Part shown: positions 36,244-44,822 of the stretch, piece by piece
Position numbering within the stretch: the first letter of the stretch is position 1
Layout: each line of letters opens with the position of its first letter
Assembly (NCBI GenBank): GCA_030145195.1
Contig: JAQYVY010000018.1
Location: 1-62,622 of the forward strand
DNA from: Desulfuromonadales bacterium
Lineage (GTDB): Bacteria; Desulfobacterota; Desulfuromonadia; Desulfuromonadales; BM103
Reading direction: 5' to 3'
Length of the DNA stretch: 62,622 nucleotides
The notes under the pieces: generated by a model
Seen by the model: the letters and a program-made list of their open reading frames with translations, nothing else
The model's database searches: none
Told to the model about the DNA's origin: nothing
Position numbers and translations under genes: made by a program

Positions 36244-37767
36244 TTATAATCGCTGCTTGGATTCTGATTTTTCGTAAATTCTAATTACGCTTTTGTCTTC
36301 ACCAAACTCTTTTACAAGTTCAAAATTAACAAAACCTGTATCACCATGAAAATTTTTCTTACTGGACCTCAACACTACAACCTTAATTCCTCCTTTATCG
36401 GCTGCTTTTTCGTAGGCTATACCCTGACCAGGCAGGAACCTCTTTGTTATATAATTACTCCGATAAAGACCGGCATAGAACGGGATCCGCTCATCATTAG
36501 TCATTAACTTACTCTGTGTGTTTTTTGCTTTCAACCACTCACCTGCAACCTTGATTTCATTCTTTTCTTCCGTTGCCCCAACAAGTGTTATTACAACTGG
36601 AAGAAAAATGCATATAAACGCGAGAGGTAGGACCGCTCGTGGATACCGAAAAGTAAAGATATGGTCATATATACGTTGTAAGCCATGACCGACTACAGGA
36701 ACGAGGAGAACCACGGCTGAGAACAGATAGCGATCAGACAAACAATTTCGAGTCAACAGGACAAAGTACCCCAGAAATAGATACCCGACAACCACACACA
36801 AAAGAAGTGCTGTTTTTCTGTTAAGAAAGCTTTTTAAATTTAAACCACAAAAAAGGGGCAGAAGGAATATTGGGGTTATCGAGCGAACAAGGGACTCAAA
36901 CAAACCAATCAGGTAAACCAGATACAGATTATGTCGTGCTATCTCAAAAAAGTCCTGGGGGTTAACACCACCAGGCACTCTTCTCTCTGAAACCTTAAGA
37001 TATTCGTACAATGTCTGGTAGCGCGAAAAGAGTCCATCCTTTACGTAGTGGGCACGAAACCTCAGGTAAAGTTCATCAAAACGTTCAGATAAACCCACAT
37101 TAAACATATAAACAAACAGAACAGCGGAAAGGACAAATAGCGGGGGACTTGTAAGAGCAGAAATCGATTTACAGTAAAACCGGCGTTGCTGATCGCACTT
37201 AAAAGCCAGGACCGCAAAATAAAACACAATAACAGGAAAGAGCAGCAGCGCTTCCAAACGAAAAGCGCCCGCTATTAATGCAAACACACCAGCACTAACA
37301 AAAAACCTCCAATTCTCTTTTTTCATTCCCGACAGAACAAACCAGACAGAAAGGAGCAGAAAAAAAACAAAGGGAGGTTCTCTCACAATTGTTGCAGACA
37401 AGCTATTGATGGTGGGGAAAAGAGTAAAAGCCAGTCCTGCGCCAAGCGCAGCGGCCTTACCAAATAGTTCACGGGCTATGAAGTATAGTGGAACGGTAGA
37501 AAGCAGCAACAAGAGGCTGGACATAATCTTGCCAGCCAGGAATCCATCCGGAACAACTAAATTGAACAGGCCAAGCAAAAATGCAAAGACAAGATTCCTG
37601 TCGTGGGCGAAAGCCTGAGAAATATTACCTTGAAACAATTCATGTGCTGCGTTGAGATATCGCACACCATCAGGGTTAATAATTTCAGTCTGGAAGATCA
37701 AGACACATTTGATCATCATGGAGAGGAAAAGAATACCAGTGAGACACTGTCTTTCCTGTTGCTCCAT
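36244..37767 (-). CDS. GT39-like polytopic membrane glycosyltransferase
   Basis: This is a ~507-residue protein with about ten membrane helices. The first loop has NPDGVRYLNAAHELFQGN, with the acidic residue used by ArnT/PMT-type (GT-C) transferases that take sugar from polyprenyl phosphate on the periplasmic face. The last ~110 residues form a soluble domain containing EIKVAGEWLKAKNTQS and DERIPFYAGLYRSN. A second, stand-alone copy of that domain is encoded at 44.3-44.7 kb. The ATG at 37767 has AGGGCG about 8 nt upstream. It begins the operon leading into rmlBDAC, with 59 bp between. Confidence 0.82.
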   Translation of the reverse strand: MEQQERQCLTGILFLSMMIKCVLIFQTEIINPDGVRYLNAAHELFQGNISQAFAHDRNLVFAFLLGLFNLVVPDGFLAGKIMSSLLLLLSTVPLYFIARELFGKAAALGAGLAFTLFPTINSLSATIVREPPFVFFLLLSVWFVLSGMKKENWRFFVSAGVFALIAGAFRLEALLLFPVIVFYFAVLAFKCDQQRRFYCKSISALTSPPLFVLSAVLFVYMFNVGLSERFDELYLRFRAHYVKDGLFSRYQTLYEYLKVSERRVPGGVNPQDFFEIARHNLYLVYLIGLFESLVRSITPIFLLPLFCGLNLKSFLNRKTALLLCVVVGYLFLGYFVLLTRNCLSDRYLFSAVVLLVPVVGHGLQRIYDHIFTFRYPRAVLPLAFICIFLPVVITLVGATEEKNEIKVAGEWLKAKNTQSKLMTNDERIPFYAGLYRSNYITKRFLPGQGIAYEKAADKGGIKVVVLRSSKKNFHGDTGFVNFELVKEFGEDKSVIRIYEKSESKQRL

Positions 37768-37798
37768 ATCAGTTCGCCCTAAAAACCTATTTTTTTTA

Positions 37799-37835
37799 AG
37801 AACCATTATATGTTAGCTCTTGCTTATGGGTAACG
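37799..37835 (-). promoter_or_regulatory. Candidate promoter of the GT39-rmlBDAC operon
   Basis: On the minus strand a consensus TATAAT (37810-37805) stands about 40 nt before the GT39 start at 37767. Seventeen nt upstream lies only TTACCC, a poor -35. It is at the gene-proximal edge of a 440-bp non-coding region, the natural place for a promoter of the polysaccharide operon. Confidence 0.35.
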
Positions 37836-38254
37836 ATCGCGAGGATGAAATCAGCACGTCAGCTCAACGCATGCAATTTTCCTGGGTTAAACAAGTAGCC
37901 TAAAAGTGGTTATTATTCGTCCAACATACTTCAATGTTTTTTTAGCACTACGGCGGATCTTTGCTGGGCGCTCATCGATTGTTTATCATCATATATACAA
38001 CTCTTTTATCGGACAAGCATCACAGCCCCAAAACACACCGAAGCATGCTATCAACGGGGGAAAATTAATTTATGCAACGAATAAACTAACTAAATAAGAG
38101 CATTCCTTTGTAAAGCAACTTAGCATTCATGGACTAGAATTGACGAGGTAGAGGTTACCTTGTCGCGGGTTAAGAGCCAAGAGCTTTATCGTTAGGCTAC
38201 CCAACTCTGCTTATCATAAACAGTCACCTTTGCCCAAAAAGCCCGACTAGAGGC
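37836..38254. other. Long intergenic region
   Basis: About 420 bp without a credible gene separate the rhamnose/GT39 operon from gmhB. It is AT-rich and holds short direct and inverted stretches, no ribosomal sites, and no copy of the JUMPstart/ops element I could see. Its right part contains the tRNA-like remnant described separately, and the edge next to gmhB has a weak hairpin plus five T that may end the gmhB transcript. Confidence 0.6.
38138..38206 (-). pseudogene. Degenerate tRNA-Lys(CUU)-like structure
   Basis: Read on the minus strand, 69 nt can be drawn as a cloverleaf. The 7-nt acceptor arm AGTTGGG pairs with GTCAATT at six of seven positions counting G-T. TA follows at positions 8-9. 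The D-arm has one mismatch. The anticodon loop is CTCTTAA, exactly that of tRNA-Lys(CUU), and the T-arm pairs only AGGT with ACCT. The anticodon stem has two mismatches and the T-loop lacks TTCGA, so it cannot be a normal tRNA. It is a decayed tRNA, a tRNA-derived attachment remnant, or chance. Confidence 0.3.
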
Positions 38255-38257
38255 TCA
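38236..38257 (-). terminator. Weak terminator after gmhB
   Basis: On the minus strand AGCC, an 8-nt loop and GGCT are followed by five T, starting within the gmhB stop codon. The stem is only 4-5 bp, so termination would be inefficient. Confidence 0.3.
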
Positions 38258-38830
38258 ATCGAGTTCTTGTAGTATATATTCGACGGCAGTATTGATATCA
38301 GCACATTTAGGGACGTCGTTCAGGGCTGAATCCATAGCGGTTTTCTGTCCGTATCCCGTCAACACCAGAATGGGCTGACAACCTGCGCTTGAGCCCGCTT
38401 CAATGTCCGCCAATTTATCACCAATCATATATGAATTTTCGAGATCAATATTATGTTCGTACGCCGCCTGCAACAACATCCCGGGTCGTCCTTTACGGCA
38501 GGCACAAACAACCTTGTACTGCCCGCCCCCTTTGGTTGGATGATGCGGGCAAAAATAGAACCCGTCAACCGAAGCCCCGAAACGCAAAAGCTCCTGCAGC
38601 AGGTGCCGGTGGAGATTATCAACATCAGCCTCAGAGTAATAACCACGGCCGACACCAGACTGATTGGTCACGACAACAACCAGAAAACCGGCCTCGTTGA
38701 GACGTTTTATAGAATTTATCGCACCGGGAATAAATTCAAAATCCCTGGTTTTGTAGAGATAGTCTTTCTCGACATTGATGGTACCATCACGATCAAGAAA
38801 AACCGCCCGTTGTTTACCGCTTATATTCAA
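38255..38830 (-). CDS. gmhB: D-glycero-heptose-1,7-bisphosphate 7-phosphatase
   Basis: GmhB removes the 7-phosphate in ADP-heptose synthesis for the LPS inner core. The ~191-residue HAD protein has FLDRDGTIN (the DxDGT nucleophile motif), VVVVTNQSGVGRGYY, the zinc-binding loop CPHHPTKGGGQYKVVCACRKG, and YMIGDKLADIEAG. A TTG at 38830 fits best: it lies 4 nt after the hldE stop, with AGGA 8 nt upstream; longer frames would overlap hldE. Confidence 0.93.
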   Translation of the reverse strand: MNISGKQRAVFLDRDGTINVEKDYLYKTRDFEFIPGAINSIKRLNEAGFLVVVVTNQSGVGRGYYSEADVDNLHRHLLQELLRFGASVDGFYFCPHHPTKGGGQYKVVCACRKGRPGMLLQAAYEHNIDLENSYMIGDKLADIEAGSSAGCQPILVLTGYGQKTAMDSALNDVPKCADINTAVEYILQELD

Positions 38831-38834
38831 TATT

Positions 38835-40304
38835 TCAATCCTGATACGATTCCAGAATCTTATTAATAATATTGGTCGTCGACTTACCATCAACGAACTG
38901 GATCAATTCAACGCGCCCACCATAGCTTTCAACCAGATCACGCCCGACAACTGCTTCCGGGGTATAATCGCCGCCCTTAACGAGGATATCAGGCCTTATC
39001 GCTTCGATCAGTTCCAGCGGAGTATCTTCGTCAAAAACCACGATATAGTCGATGCAATGTAACGCAGCAAGAATATGAGCTCGTTCGTCCTGCCCGATCA
39101 AGGGACGATTATCTCCTTTGAGTCTCCGGATGGACGCATCGGAATTCAGCCCCAAAACCAGAAGACCACCGAGTTTACGCGCTGCTTGCAGGTATTTAAC
39201 ATGACCAACATGCAGTAAATCGAAACAACCGTTGGTAAAAACAACCTCGCGCTTGCCACCACTCTCTTGAGCAAGCAGTCGTTTAAGATCTTCACGCGAG
39301 ACAATTTTATGATCCAGACCCATCTCCCGGCGACTGACCTCGGCAAGGATTTCCTGAGCTGACACCGTTGAGGTACCGACCTTACCGACGACAATTCCAG
39401 CAGCAATATTAGCGATTTCAGCGGCCTCTCGCATGCTCTGCCCGCTCGCCAGAGCCAGTCCAAGCATTGACATCACGGTATCCCCAGCACCGGAGACGTC
39501 AAACACCTCCCGAGCACGGGTCGGCAACCTGACATGCTGTCCATCCGAGGTGAAGAGCGACATGCCCTCCTCGCTTCGAGTAATGACCAGCGACTCCAGA
39601 TTCAATCTCTCACGCAATTGCTGACCGGCATGGTCGAGGCTCACCTCATCAACAATCGCCACAAGCGAAGCCGCCTGTGCCTCTTTGCGGTTTGGCGTGA
39701 TCATGGTTGCACCACGATACTTAGTGTAATCATTCCCCTTAGGATCAACAACCACTGGGATATTATGCACCTGACCCAGCCTGACAATTTCCTGGATGAG
39801 CGTTTCGGTCAGAACGCCCTTTTCGTAATCCGAGACCAGAATAACCTGAACATCCTTGATATTTTCGGTGACATAGTCGACCAGCGACTGCTCAAATTCC
39901 GGGGCCAACCAGTTACGGCTTTCACGGTCGACTCTAAGAACCTGTTGACTCGAAGCAAGAATACGGGTTTTGCGTGCCGTCGTACGCCCAGGGACCGTCA
40001 GCAGACCAGAAAGGGGGATCTCCAGACTGGCGAGCATTGAACGAAGACGCCTACCATCTTCGTCGTCACCAAGGGCACTGGCAACCTGGACTTGGACTCC
40101 AAGCGTCCTGAGATTATTAATAACATTTCCGGCACCGCCCAAACGTAAATCTTCTCGCTGCACATCCACAACCGGCACAGGAGCCTCTGGAGAGATCCGT
40201 TCAATGTCACACCAGAGGTATTCATCAAGCATCAGGTCGCCGACAACCAGCGCCTTGATCTTTGGCAGACCTTTGAGAAACTGTTCCAGCTTATTATGAT
40301 CCAT
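38835..40304 (-). CDS. hldE: Bifunctional heptose-7-phosphate kinase/heptose-1-phosphate adenylyltransferase
   Basis: HldE phosphorylates heptose-7-phosphate at C1 and, after GmhB, adenylylates heptose-1-phosphate to ADP-heptose. The 489-residue protein has a PfkB-type kinase domain (VVGDLMLDEYLWCDIERISPEAP, RLGGAGNVINNLRTLG, and catalytic FDVSGAGDTVMSMLGLAL) and a C-terminal nucleotidyltransferase domain (VFTNGCFDLLHVGHVKYLQ, HxGH). The ATG at 40304 has AAGGAG upstream. With gmhA and gmhB the heptose pathway lacks only the hldD epimerase in this window. Confidence 0.96.
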   Translation of the reverse strand: MDHNKLEQFLKGLPKIKALVVGDLMLDEYLWCDIERISPEAPVPVVDVQREDLRLGGAGNVINNLRTLGVQVQVASALGDDEDGRRLRSMLASLEIPLSGLLTVPGRTTARKTRILASSQQVLRVDRESRNWLAPEFEQSLVDYVTENIKDVQVILVSDYEKGVLTETLIQEIVRLGQVHNIPVVVDPKGNDYTKYRGATMITPNRKEAQAASLVAIVDEVSLDHAGQQLRERLNLESLVITRSEEGMSLFTSDGQHVRLPTRAREVFDVSGAGDTVMSMLGLALASGQSMREAAEIANIAAGIVVGKVGTSTVSAQEILAEVSRREMGLDHKIVSREDLKRLLAQESGGKREVVFTNGCFDLLHVGHVKYLQAARKLGGLLVLGLNSDASIRRLKGDNRPLIGQDERAHILAALHCIDYIVVFDEDTPLELIEAIRPDILVKGGDYTPEAVVGRDLVESYGGRVELIQFVDGKSTTNIINKILESYQD

Positions 40305-40368
40305 AGGGGAAATCGCTCCTTGCCCGGCGACAGGCAGCACGAGAGAACAGTAATAATGCAGAGAGACC

Positions 40369-41124
40369 TTACTCGCGGTCCTTGAAAAAATCCACAATCC
40401 TGCGAATCCGCTTCTTTTCAGTCATAGAAAATCGCTCGATTTGAACATACATTTTAAAAAACCGTAGCCGCTGAGTTCGGCTCAAATGATATTTGCCCAC
40501 TTTATCTAAACAGGCCAGATCCTTAATAATACGCCTTTCAAGAAACAACCTCGGCCAATATTGGCCGGTGGGACAATCAATCAGGTAAAGTTGCGGCGTC
40601 GCCAGGTCCTGAGTAACGAGAATGTTACGCCACTTGAGATCGTTGTGGCAGAAACCGAAATCATGCAGCGTGCGGGTAATTTCTGCCAACTGCTGAGTCA
40701 CAGAAGTTACCCACATGGCGCTTTTAAAACATTCCGGCTTGTTCACAGCCGTCCAGGAAAGATCCCTGGTACCTATCTGTTCCTCGGTGACAAGACAACC
40801 GCGCAGAGTTTTGCTGCAAAGATACTCTTCACCATAAGCGACGACTTTGGCGGCAGGCAACCCGACCTGGCTAAACCACAGCTGGTTTCTGGCTTCAACC
40901 CTGATCCGCGATCGGCCCAACCAGCTCCGGAGCCCAAGTGTCTGATGGTAGCGTTTTACATAAAAATTACGTCCTTCTATCTGCACCCGAATCACAACAC
41001 TCTGTTTGTCACTGGTGATGGGTGTCCCCTGGAGCAGAAACACCTTTTCTAGGGAGCCAAGGACCTCACCGACGGGTGTGCCTTGCCACGGAGGGACAAT
41101 CAACCATTTTTTTTTAATTCTCAC
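40369..41124 (-). CDS. Lipopolysaccharide kinase (KdkA/WaaP-like)
   Basis: This 251-residue kinase-fold protein has a lysine in FYVKRYHQT for ATP, the catalytic loop FCHNDLKWRNILVT (HxDxxxxN) and LYLIDCPTGQ as metal-binding segment. The fold is that of LPS sugar kinases such as KdkA, WaaP and WaaY, which phosphorylate core Kdo or heptose. It starts at a GTG (41124) with AAGG before it. It follows the next WaaP-like gene after a 138-bp gap and precedes hldE. Confidence 0.85.
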   Translation of the reverse strand: MRIKKKWLIVPPWQGTPVGEVLGSLEKVFLLQGTPITSDKQSVVIRVQIEGRNFYVKRYHQTLGLRSWLGRSRIRVEARNQLWFSQVGLPAAKVVAYGEEYLCSKTLRGCLVTEEQIGTRDLSWTAVNKPECFKSAMWVTSVTQQLAEITRTLHDFGFCHNDLKWRNILVTQDLATPQLYLIDCPTGQYWPRLFLERRIIKDLACLDKVGKYHLSRTQRLRFFKMYVQIERFSMTEKKRIRRIVDFFKDRE

Positions 41125-41262
41125 GGTGAAACCTTAAAAGAAAAGAACGTCAGGAGGAATCCCGCATTTCAAATACAGACAAAGAGATCAAGGGTAGAGT
41201 GATCATGTGACACTCAACAATCGCGTGACTATTGACACTGACCGATAAAATGATTCTATATC

Positions 41263-42057
41263 TCAACGCAGTTCTTTAATGATACATGAATACACTTGGC
41301 GATATAAAGTCTTACGATCTACAGCCCAGACATCAGCAATCACGGCAAGATAACCTTCGGTAAAGGCCCTCATGGTCAGAGGCCCCATGCGGAAATCTTC
41401 ACGAATCTGCCGACGGAAAGAGCGGGCCAGGGAGCGAACACACTTCTTGCTCGAAAACCTCGACGCCCAAGGTTTACCGGTTTCACGATCAATCAGAACA
41501 AGGTCAATCTTATCTTGCTCAAAATTCGTCTCAGCGGAACAGAAAAGATCCTTGATCCGCACCGGCTGATAGAATCCCGATTTATGAAGTCTGCCGACAA
41601 ACCGGCCAATTGCATTGAACAGTTTTTGTTGGTCTACCTTGGAGAGGTTGCGGTAAATATCTGCAACCTCCTCACCGATCACTTCCCGCACCAACAAAAA
41701 ACCACAACGAGGGAAACCAAACCTGCGTCTCTCCCCCCAAGCAACCGGCTCCATCATCGCGACACCGGCCTGTTGCATCAATTCAATCAGAGTCTTCTCG
41801 CGAATTGATGCGGACATGGGACGTCGACCAACCAAAAGCATCCGCAATAGGTGCGTCAAACTTACACGACTGGACCGTTTCAGATAAAAGCGGAACGGTT
41901 CACCTTTATCCGACAGAACCAACCGGCGGACTTCACGGCCATTGCTGTCCTTGTTTATGGATTCGCCAATCGGTTTACTCGCAAGAGAGTCAAAATCAGC
42001 CAGACCGGCCGCTTCCAACATCTCCTTTATTTCTGGTATGGCGTGCCACTCAGTCAT
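41263..42057 (-). CDS. WaaP-like protein with degenerate catalytic loop
   Basis: The 264-residue product has the overall look of WaaP/RfaP kinases: a lysine in FRFYLKRSSR, LIELMQQAGVAMMEPVAWGE and GFLLVREVIGEEVADI. Where these enzymes have HRDFYICH, this protein reads YQPVRIKDLFCS, with no His-x-Asp. An LVLIDRETG segment remains. It may be inactive, or use a changed mechanism. It starts 12 nt after the deoxyhypusine-synthase-like gene with AAGGA before the ATG, and precedes a canonical kinase, so the two could work as pseudokinase and kinase. Confidence 0.7.
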   Translation of the reverse strand: MTEWHAIPEIKEMLEAAGLADFDSLASKPIGESINKDSNGREVRRLVLSDKGEPFRFYLKRSSRVSLTHLLRMLLVGRRPMSASIREKTLIELMQQAGVAMMEPVAWGERRRFGFPRCGFLLVREVIGEEVADIYRNLSKVDQQKLFNAIGRFVGRLHKSGFYQPVRIKDLFCSAETNFEQDKIDLVLIDRETGKPWASRFSSKKCVRSLARSFRRQIREDFRMGPLTMRAFTEGYLAVIADVWAVDRKTLYRQVYSCIIKELR

Positions 42058-42068
42058 GCAGGGAGTCC

Positions 42069-43031
42069 TTACTCATCATTTTGTTCTAAACGCTCAAGCA
42101 CAGCCAAGGCAAACAGAGGCAGGTTGATCTCATGATGGCCAATAATGTTGAAGCCTTTACCACCGCCTGAGGTCGGCCGTTTAACCACATTTAACATCGG
42201 CCGGTAATGCTGGTTCATATCAAAATTCGCGGTGGTGAAATTATCAACATGATGCCCCAGGTTCTGGGCGATTGACAAGGCCTTGAGGAACACCTCGGGC
42301 ATAATCACAGCCGAGCCGACATTGAGCCAGACTCCACCGTCACCGAGATCGGAAACGACCGAGGTCACAAGACGAAAATCCCGAAAGCTCATTTCACCGG
42401 TCACCGCACCGTCCATCTCGGGATGCTGGTGGATGATATCCGTTCCCATCGCCACATGCACTGTAACCGGCAGATCATTCTCTACACAAGCCGATATCAG
42501 GCTGTATTCTCGAAACGGGTGAGACTGCGCAGAGATCCATTCGCCGATCGCCTGCCCGAAGCCTATATCTTTCGCCACTCCGGCCTTGAGTGCGCGGTTC
42601 ATACCGCCTCCGGTCTCATCAGAGAATCCGAAATCACCTGTATGCAGCACATCGCCAACTTCTTCCGAAGTTGCCCCAACCAATGAAACCTCAAAATCAT
42701 GGATGGCCGCTGAACCGTTCATGGCAACAGCGGTGATCACATCGGCTTCGATCAGGCCTTTCAGTATCGGCTGCAGCCCGCACTTGATGACGTGCCCCCC
42801 CATGGCCAAAACCACAGGGCGCTTGTTTTTTCTCGCGGTGACAACAGCGTCGACAACACTTCTAAGGTTATCAGCGCCCAACAATTTTGGCATGCTATCC
42901 AAAAGGTCTACAAAGGACAAACCCTTTTCCAGAGGACGAGCGAAATGGTCCTTAATATTAACCTTGTTGTCCCGAGTAGCAATGGAATACGTATTGATTT
43001 TGGAAAGGTCGACTTGATTGTATTTACCCAC
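42069..43031 (-). CDS. Conserved protein, deoxyhypusine-synthase-like fold (function unknown)
   Basis: The 320-residue soluble protein has a Rossmann-like look: PVVLAMGGHVIKCGLQPILK, ITAVAMNGSAAIHDFEVSLV, SLISACVENDLPVTVHVAMG and WLNVGSAVIMPEVFLKALS. The order of these segments recalls deoxyhypusine synthase, but the lysine nucleophile block of that enzyme (GGGxxKH) is absent. I recall no known activity. Its place among heptose and LPS-kinase genes suggests a core-related role. A GTG at 43031 with AAGGAG upstream starts it, overlapping the upstream gene by 8 bp. Confidence 0.6.
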   Translation of the reverse strand: MGKYNQVDLSKINTYSIATRDNKVNIKDHFARPLEKGLSFVDLLDSMPKLLGADNLRSVVDAVVTARKNKRPVVLAMGGHVIKCGLQPILKGLIEADVITAVAMNGSAAIHDFEVSLVGATSEEVGDVLHTGDFGFSDETGGGMNRALKAGVAKDIGFGQAIGEWISAQSHPFREYSLISACVENDLPVTVHVAMGTDIIHQHPEMDGAVTGEMSFRDFRLVTSVVSDLGDGGVWLNVGSAVIMPEVFLKALSIAQNLGHHVDNFTTANFDMNQHYRPMLNVVKRPTSGGGKGFNIIGHHEINLPLFALAVLERLEQNDE

Positions 43032-43746
43032 TCGTCACTCCTTGTTGGCACTGATCGAAAAAAGGCACTTTATTTCTTAACAACTTTAAGAATGGCTCTT
43101 TTTTCGAAACATCCATTTCACTGGCATGGAGGTACTCTTCCAGGAACACTGCAACCCCAAACGTTTCAATCGAAGTACAGTCTTCCTGATACCGCACCAT
43201 ATGTTTAAAGTTTCTTACTCTTTCGGCAACGGAAAGGCTCGTGCCCTTAATCCTCATATCTGCGACGTCTATTAATCCTAAAGAATCCCCGGACTCAGAG
43301 ACAATGACGTTATTGAAATGTACCGAACGGAAAAGAATCCCTTTATCATGCAACTCCGCCATAAAAGCGCTAAACATTTTCATAACTTTAGTTGTGTTAT
43401 CACCTTCACGCAATAAATCCCTCAGTGTCGAGCCAGGAAGAGGATGATAATATACCAAAGTTCGCTTGATAGGTTTGCAATAGTAGAGATCTTGCGCGTC
43501 GATGGTATTGATACCACGCTGCTTGAGTAATTCGGCATTTTCGACAAAACGTGCAGCATAGGATTTCAAAACAGCGGAAGAAAAGACACTTTTCAGCCTA
43601 AACAGTTTAACTATCCGCCCATCGAGGGTTTTAATTACCTTTACCCCCCTCCCATCTTGTTCGATAACAGTGCCTGTATCAACTAACTTCTGATATTGTT
43701 TCAAACTCAAAGATTTCAAGTTGGCCCCAGACCAGAAAAAGGACAT
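43024..43746 (-). CDS. Kinase-fold protein lacking the His-x-Asp motif
   Basis: The 240-residue protein has the N-lobe lysine in GRIVKLFRLKS and then LVYYHPLPGSTLRDLL as hinge region. In place of the catalytic HxD loop it has ILFRSVHFNNVIVSESGDSLGLIDVADMRI: the Asn and the later Asp are kept, but the catalytic Asp is not visible at its usual place. Such RS-x-H-x-x-N variants occur in kinase-like proteins of LPS loci. It lies 15 bp after gmhA and overlaps the following gene, so it is probably co-expressed with heptose genes. Confidence 0.65.
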   Translation of the reverse strand: MSFFWSGANLKSLSLKQYQKLVDTGTVIEQDGRGVKVIKTLDGRIVKLFRLKSVFSSAVLKSYAARFVENAELLKQRGINTIDAQDLYYCKPIKRTLVYYHPLPGSTLRDLLREGDNTTKVMKMFSAFMAELHDKGILFRSVHFNNVIVSESGDSLGLIDVADMRIKGTSLSVAERVRNFKHMVRYQEDCTSIETFGVAVFLEEYLHASEMDVSKKEPFLKLLRNKVPFFDQCQQGVTSG

Positions 43747-43761
43747 AGCGTCATAATAAGT

Positions 43762-44343
43762 TCAATGTTCATTTTGGAAAAGCGCCTTTTCAACCAGATC
43801 GCATAAAATGTGAATGATCACGGAATGTGCTTCCTGAATTCTCGCCGTTTCCTGACACGGAACCGTAAGGTTCAAATCTACATGCAAACCAATGTCTCCA
43901 CCATCCCGGCCCAAAAAACCGATCGTTTTCGTGCCAAGGGTGCGACCAAGTTCCAATGCCAACGAAACATTCCTGGAATTTCCACTCGTTGATATCCCAA
44001 TAAGCACATCTCCCGGCTGGGCCAACGCTTCAACCTGTCGTTTAAAAATATCATTGAAGCCATAATCATTGCCTACAGCCGTCAAAATAGATGTGTCCGT
44101 TGTCAAAGCAATCGCAGGGAGGGCTTTGCGTTCAAGAACGAAACGGCCAACCAATTCGGCGGCCAGATGCTGAGCATCTGCGGCAGAACCACCGTTACCC
44201 ATAACCAAAATTTTGTTACCGTTTATGAGGGAATTAACCAGCATAACAGCACATTCTAAAACAACGGGACTCAATTGTTCTTTGACTAATTCAATGACCT
44301 CAATATGACGATCTAAATGACCTACAACATCAGTTCTGTTCAT
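43762..44343 (-). CDS. gmhA: Sedoheptulose-7-phosphate isomerase
   Basis: GmhA makes heptose-7-phosphate from sedoheptulose-7-phosphate, the first step to ADP-heptose. The 193-residue SIS protein has [62 protein letters not shown] and the C-terminal [16 protein letters not shown], all family features. Its ATG overlaps the stop of the upstream small gene (ATGA), so the two are coupled. Confidence 0.95.
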   Translation of the reverse strand: MNRTDVVGHLDRHIEVIELVKEQLSPVVLECAVMLVNSLINGNKILVMGNGGSAADAQHLAAELVGRFVLERKALPAIALTTDTSILTAVGNDYGFNDIFKRQVEALAQPGDVLIGISTSGNSRNVSLALELGRTLGTKTIGFLGRDGGDIGLHVDLNLTVPCQETARIQEAHSVIIHILCDLVEKALFQNEH

Positions 44344-44747
44344 GAAGTTCTCTCAAAAATAAGGATGGTTGTTTTTTTACCTTTTATCTCTTTGGAAAGC
44401 GAATAATTCTGAAAAGCAGGTTTTGTCTTCATATGTTTTGTCGAATTTTGCAGGACGATAATTTCGCTTTTTTTACGCAAAGCAATCTTTTCAAAATCTA
44501 TCTTTGCCTTATCGGGAAACACTTGATATTGATCCCGCATCAAACCGGGATAAAAAGGAATTCTCAAGTCTGAGCTAATAACTGCCAAAGATTGAATATC
44601 CGTATGATTCTTCAGCCACTCCCCCGCCAGCTTAATTTCCTTTTTTTCGTCAAAAGTTTCATCTATCGACTTGTAAAGAGGCAGGCAGAAAAGAACGAGT
44701 GAAAAACAGAGCAACGCTAAAAGATATTTTTTGTCAGTTTGAGTCAT
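44340..44747 (-). CDS. Stand-alone GT39 C-terminal-domain homologue with one membrane helix
   Basis: The ~135-residue product has one N-terminal membrane helix ([18 protein letters not shown]) and then a soluble domain clearly related to the last ~110 residues of the GT39-like protein at 36-38 kb: [17 protein letters not shown] matches EIKVAGEWLKAKNTQS, and [15 protein letters not shown] matches DERIPFYAGLYRSN. It has no catalytic N-terminal part. It could be the remnant of a second GT39 gene, but the intact frame and 4-bp coupling to gmhA argue that it is still translated. The start may be the ATG at 44747. Confidence 0.6.
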   Translation of the reverse strand: MTQTDKKYLLALLCFSLVLFCLPLYKSIDETFDEKKEIKLAGEWLKNHTDIQSLAVISSDLRIPFYPGLMRDQYQVFPDKAKIDFEKIALRKKSEIIVLQNSTKHMKTKPAFQNYSLSKEIKGKKTTILIFERTS

Positions 44748-44822
44748 TTTCAAACAAATTAACCGTAGTTTATAATTATCGGTCCGTAGCAAGACACAGT
44801 GAAGTCATTTTATAGAGCCCAA

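Noticed and set aside
41232-41260. TTGACA-N17-TCTATA on the plus strand between two kinase-like genes
   Set aside because: It would drive only antisense RNA across minus-strand genes; the spacing is good but the -10 is poor, and there is no plus-strand gene behind it.
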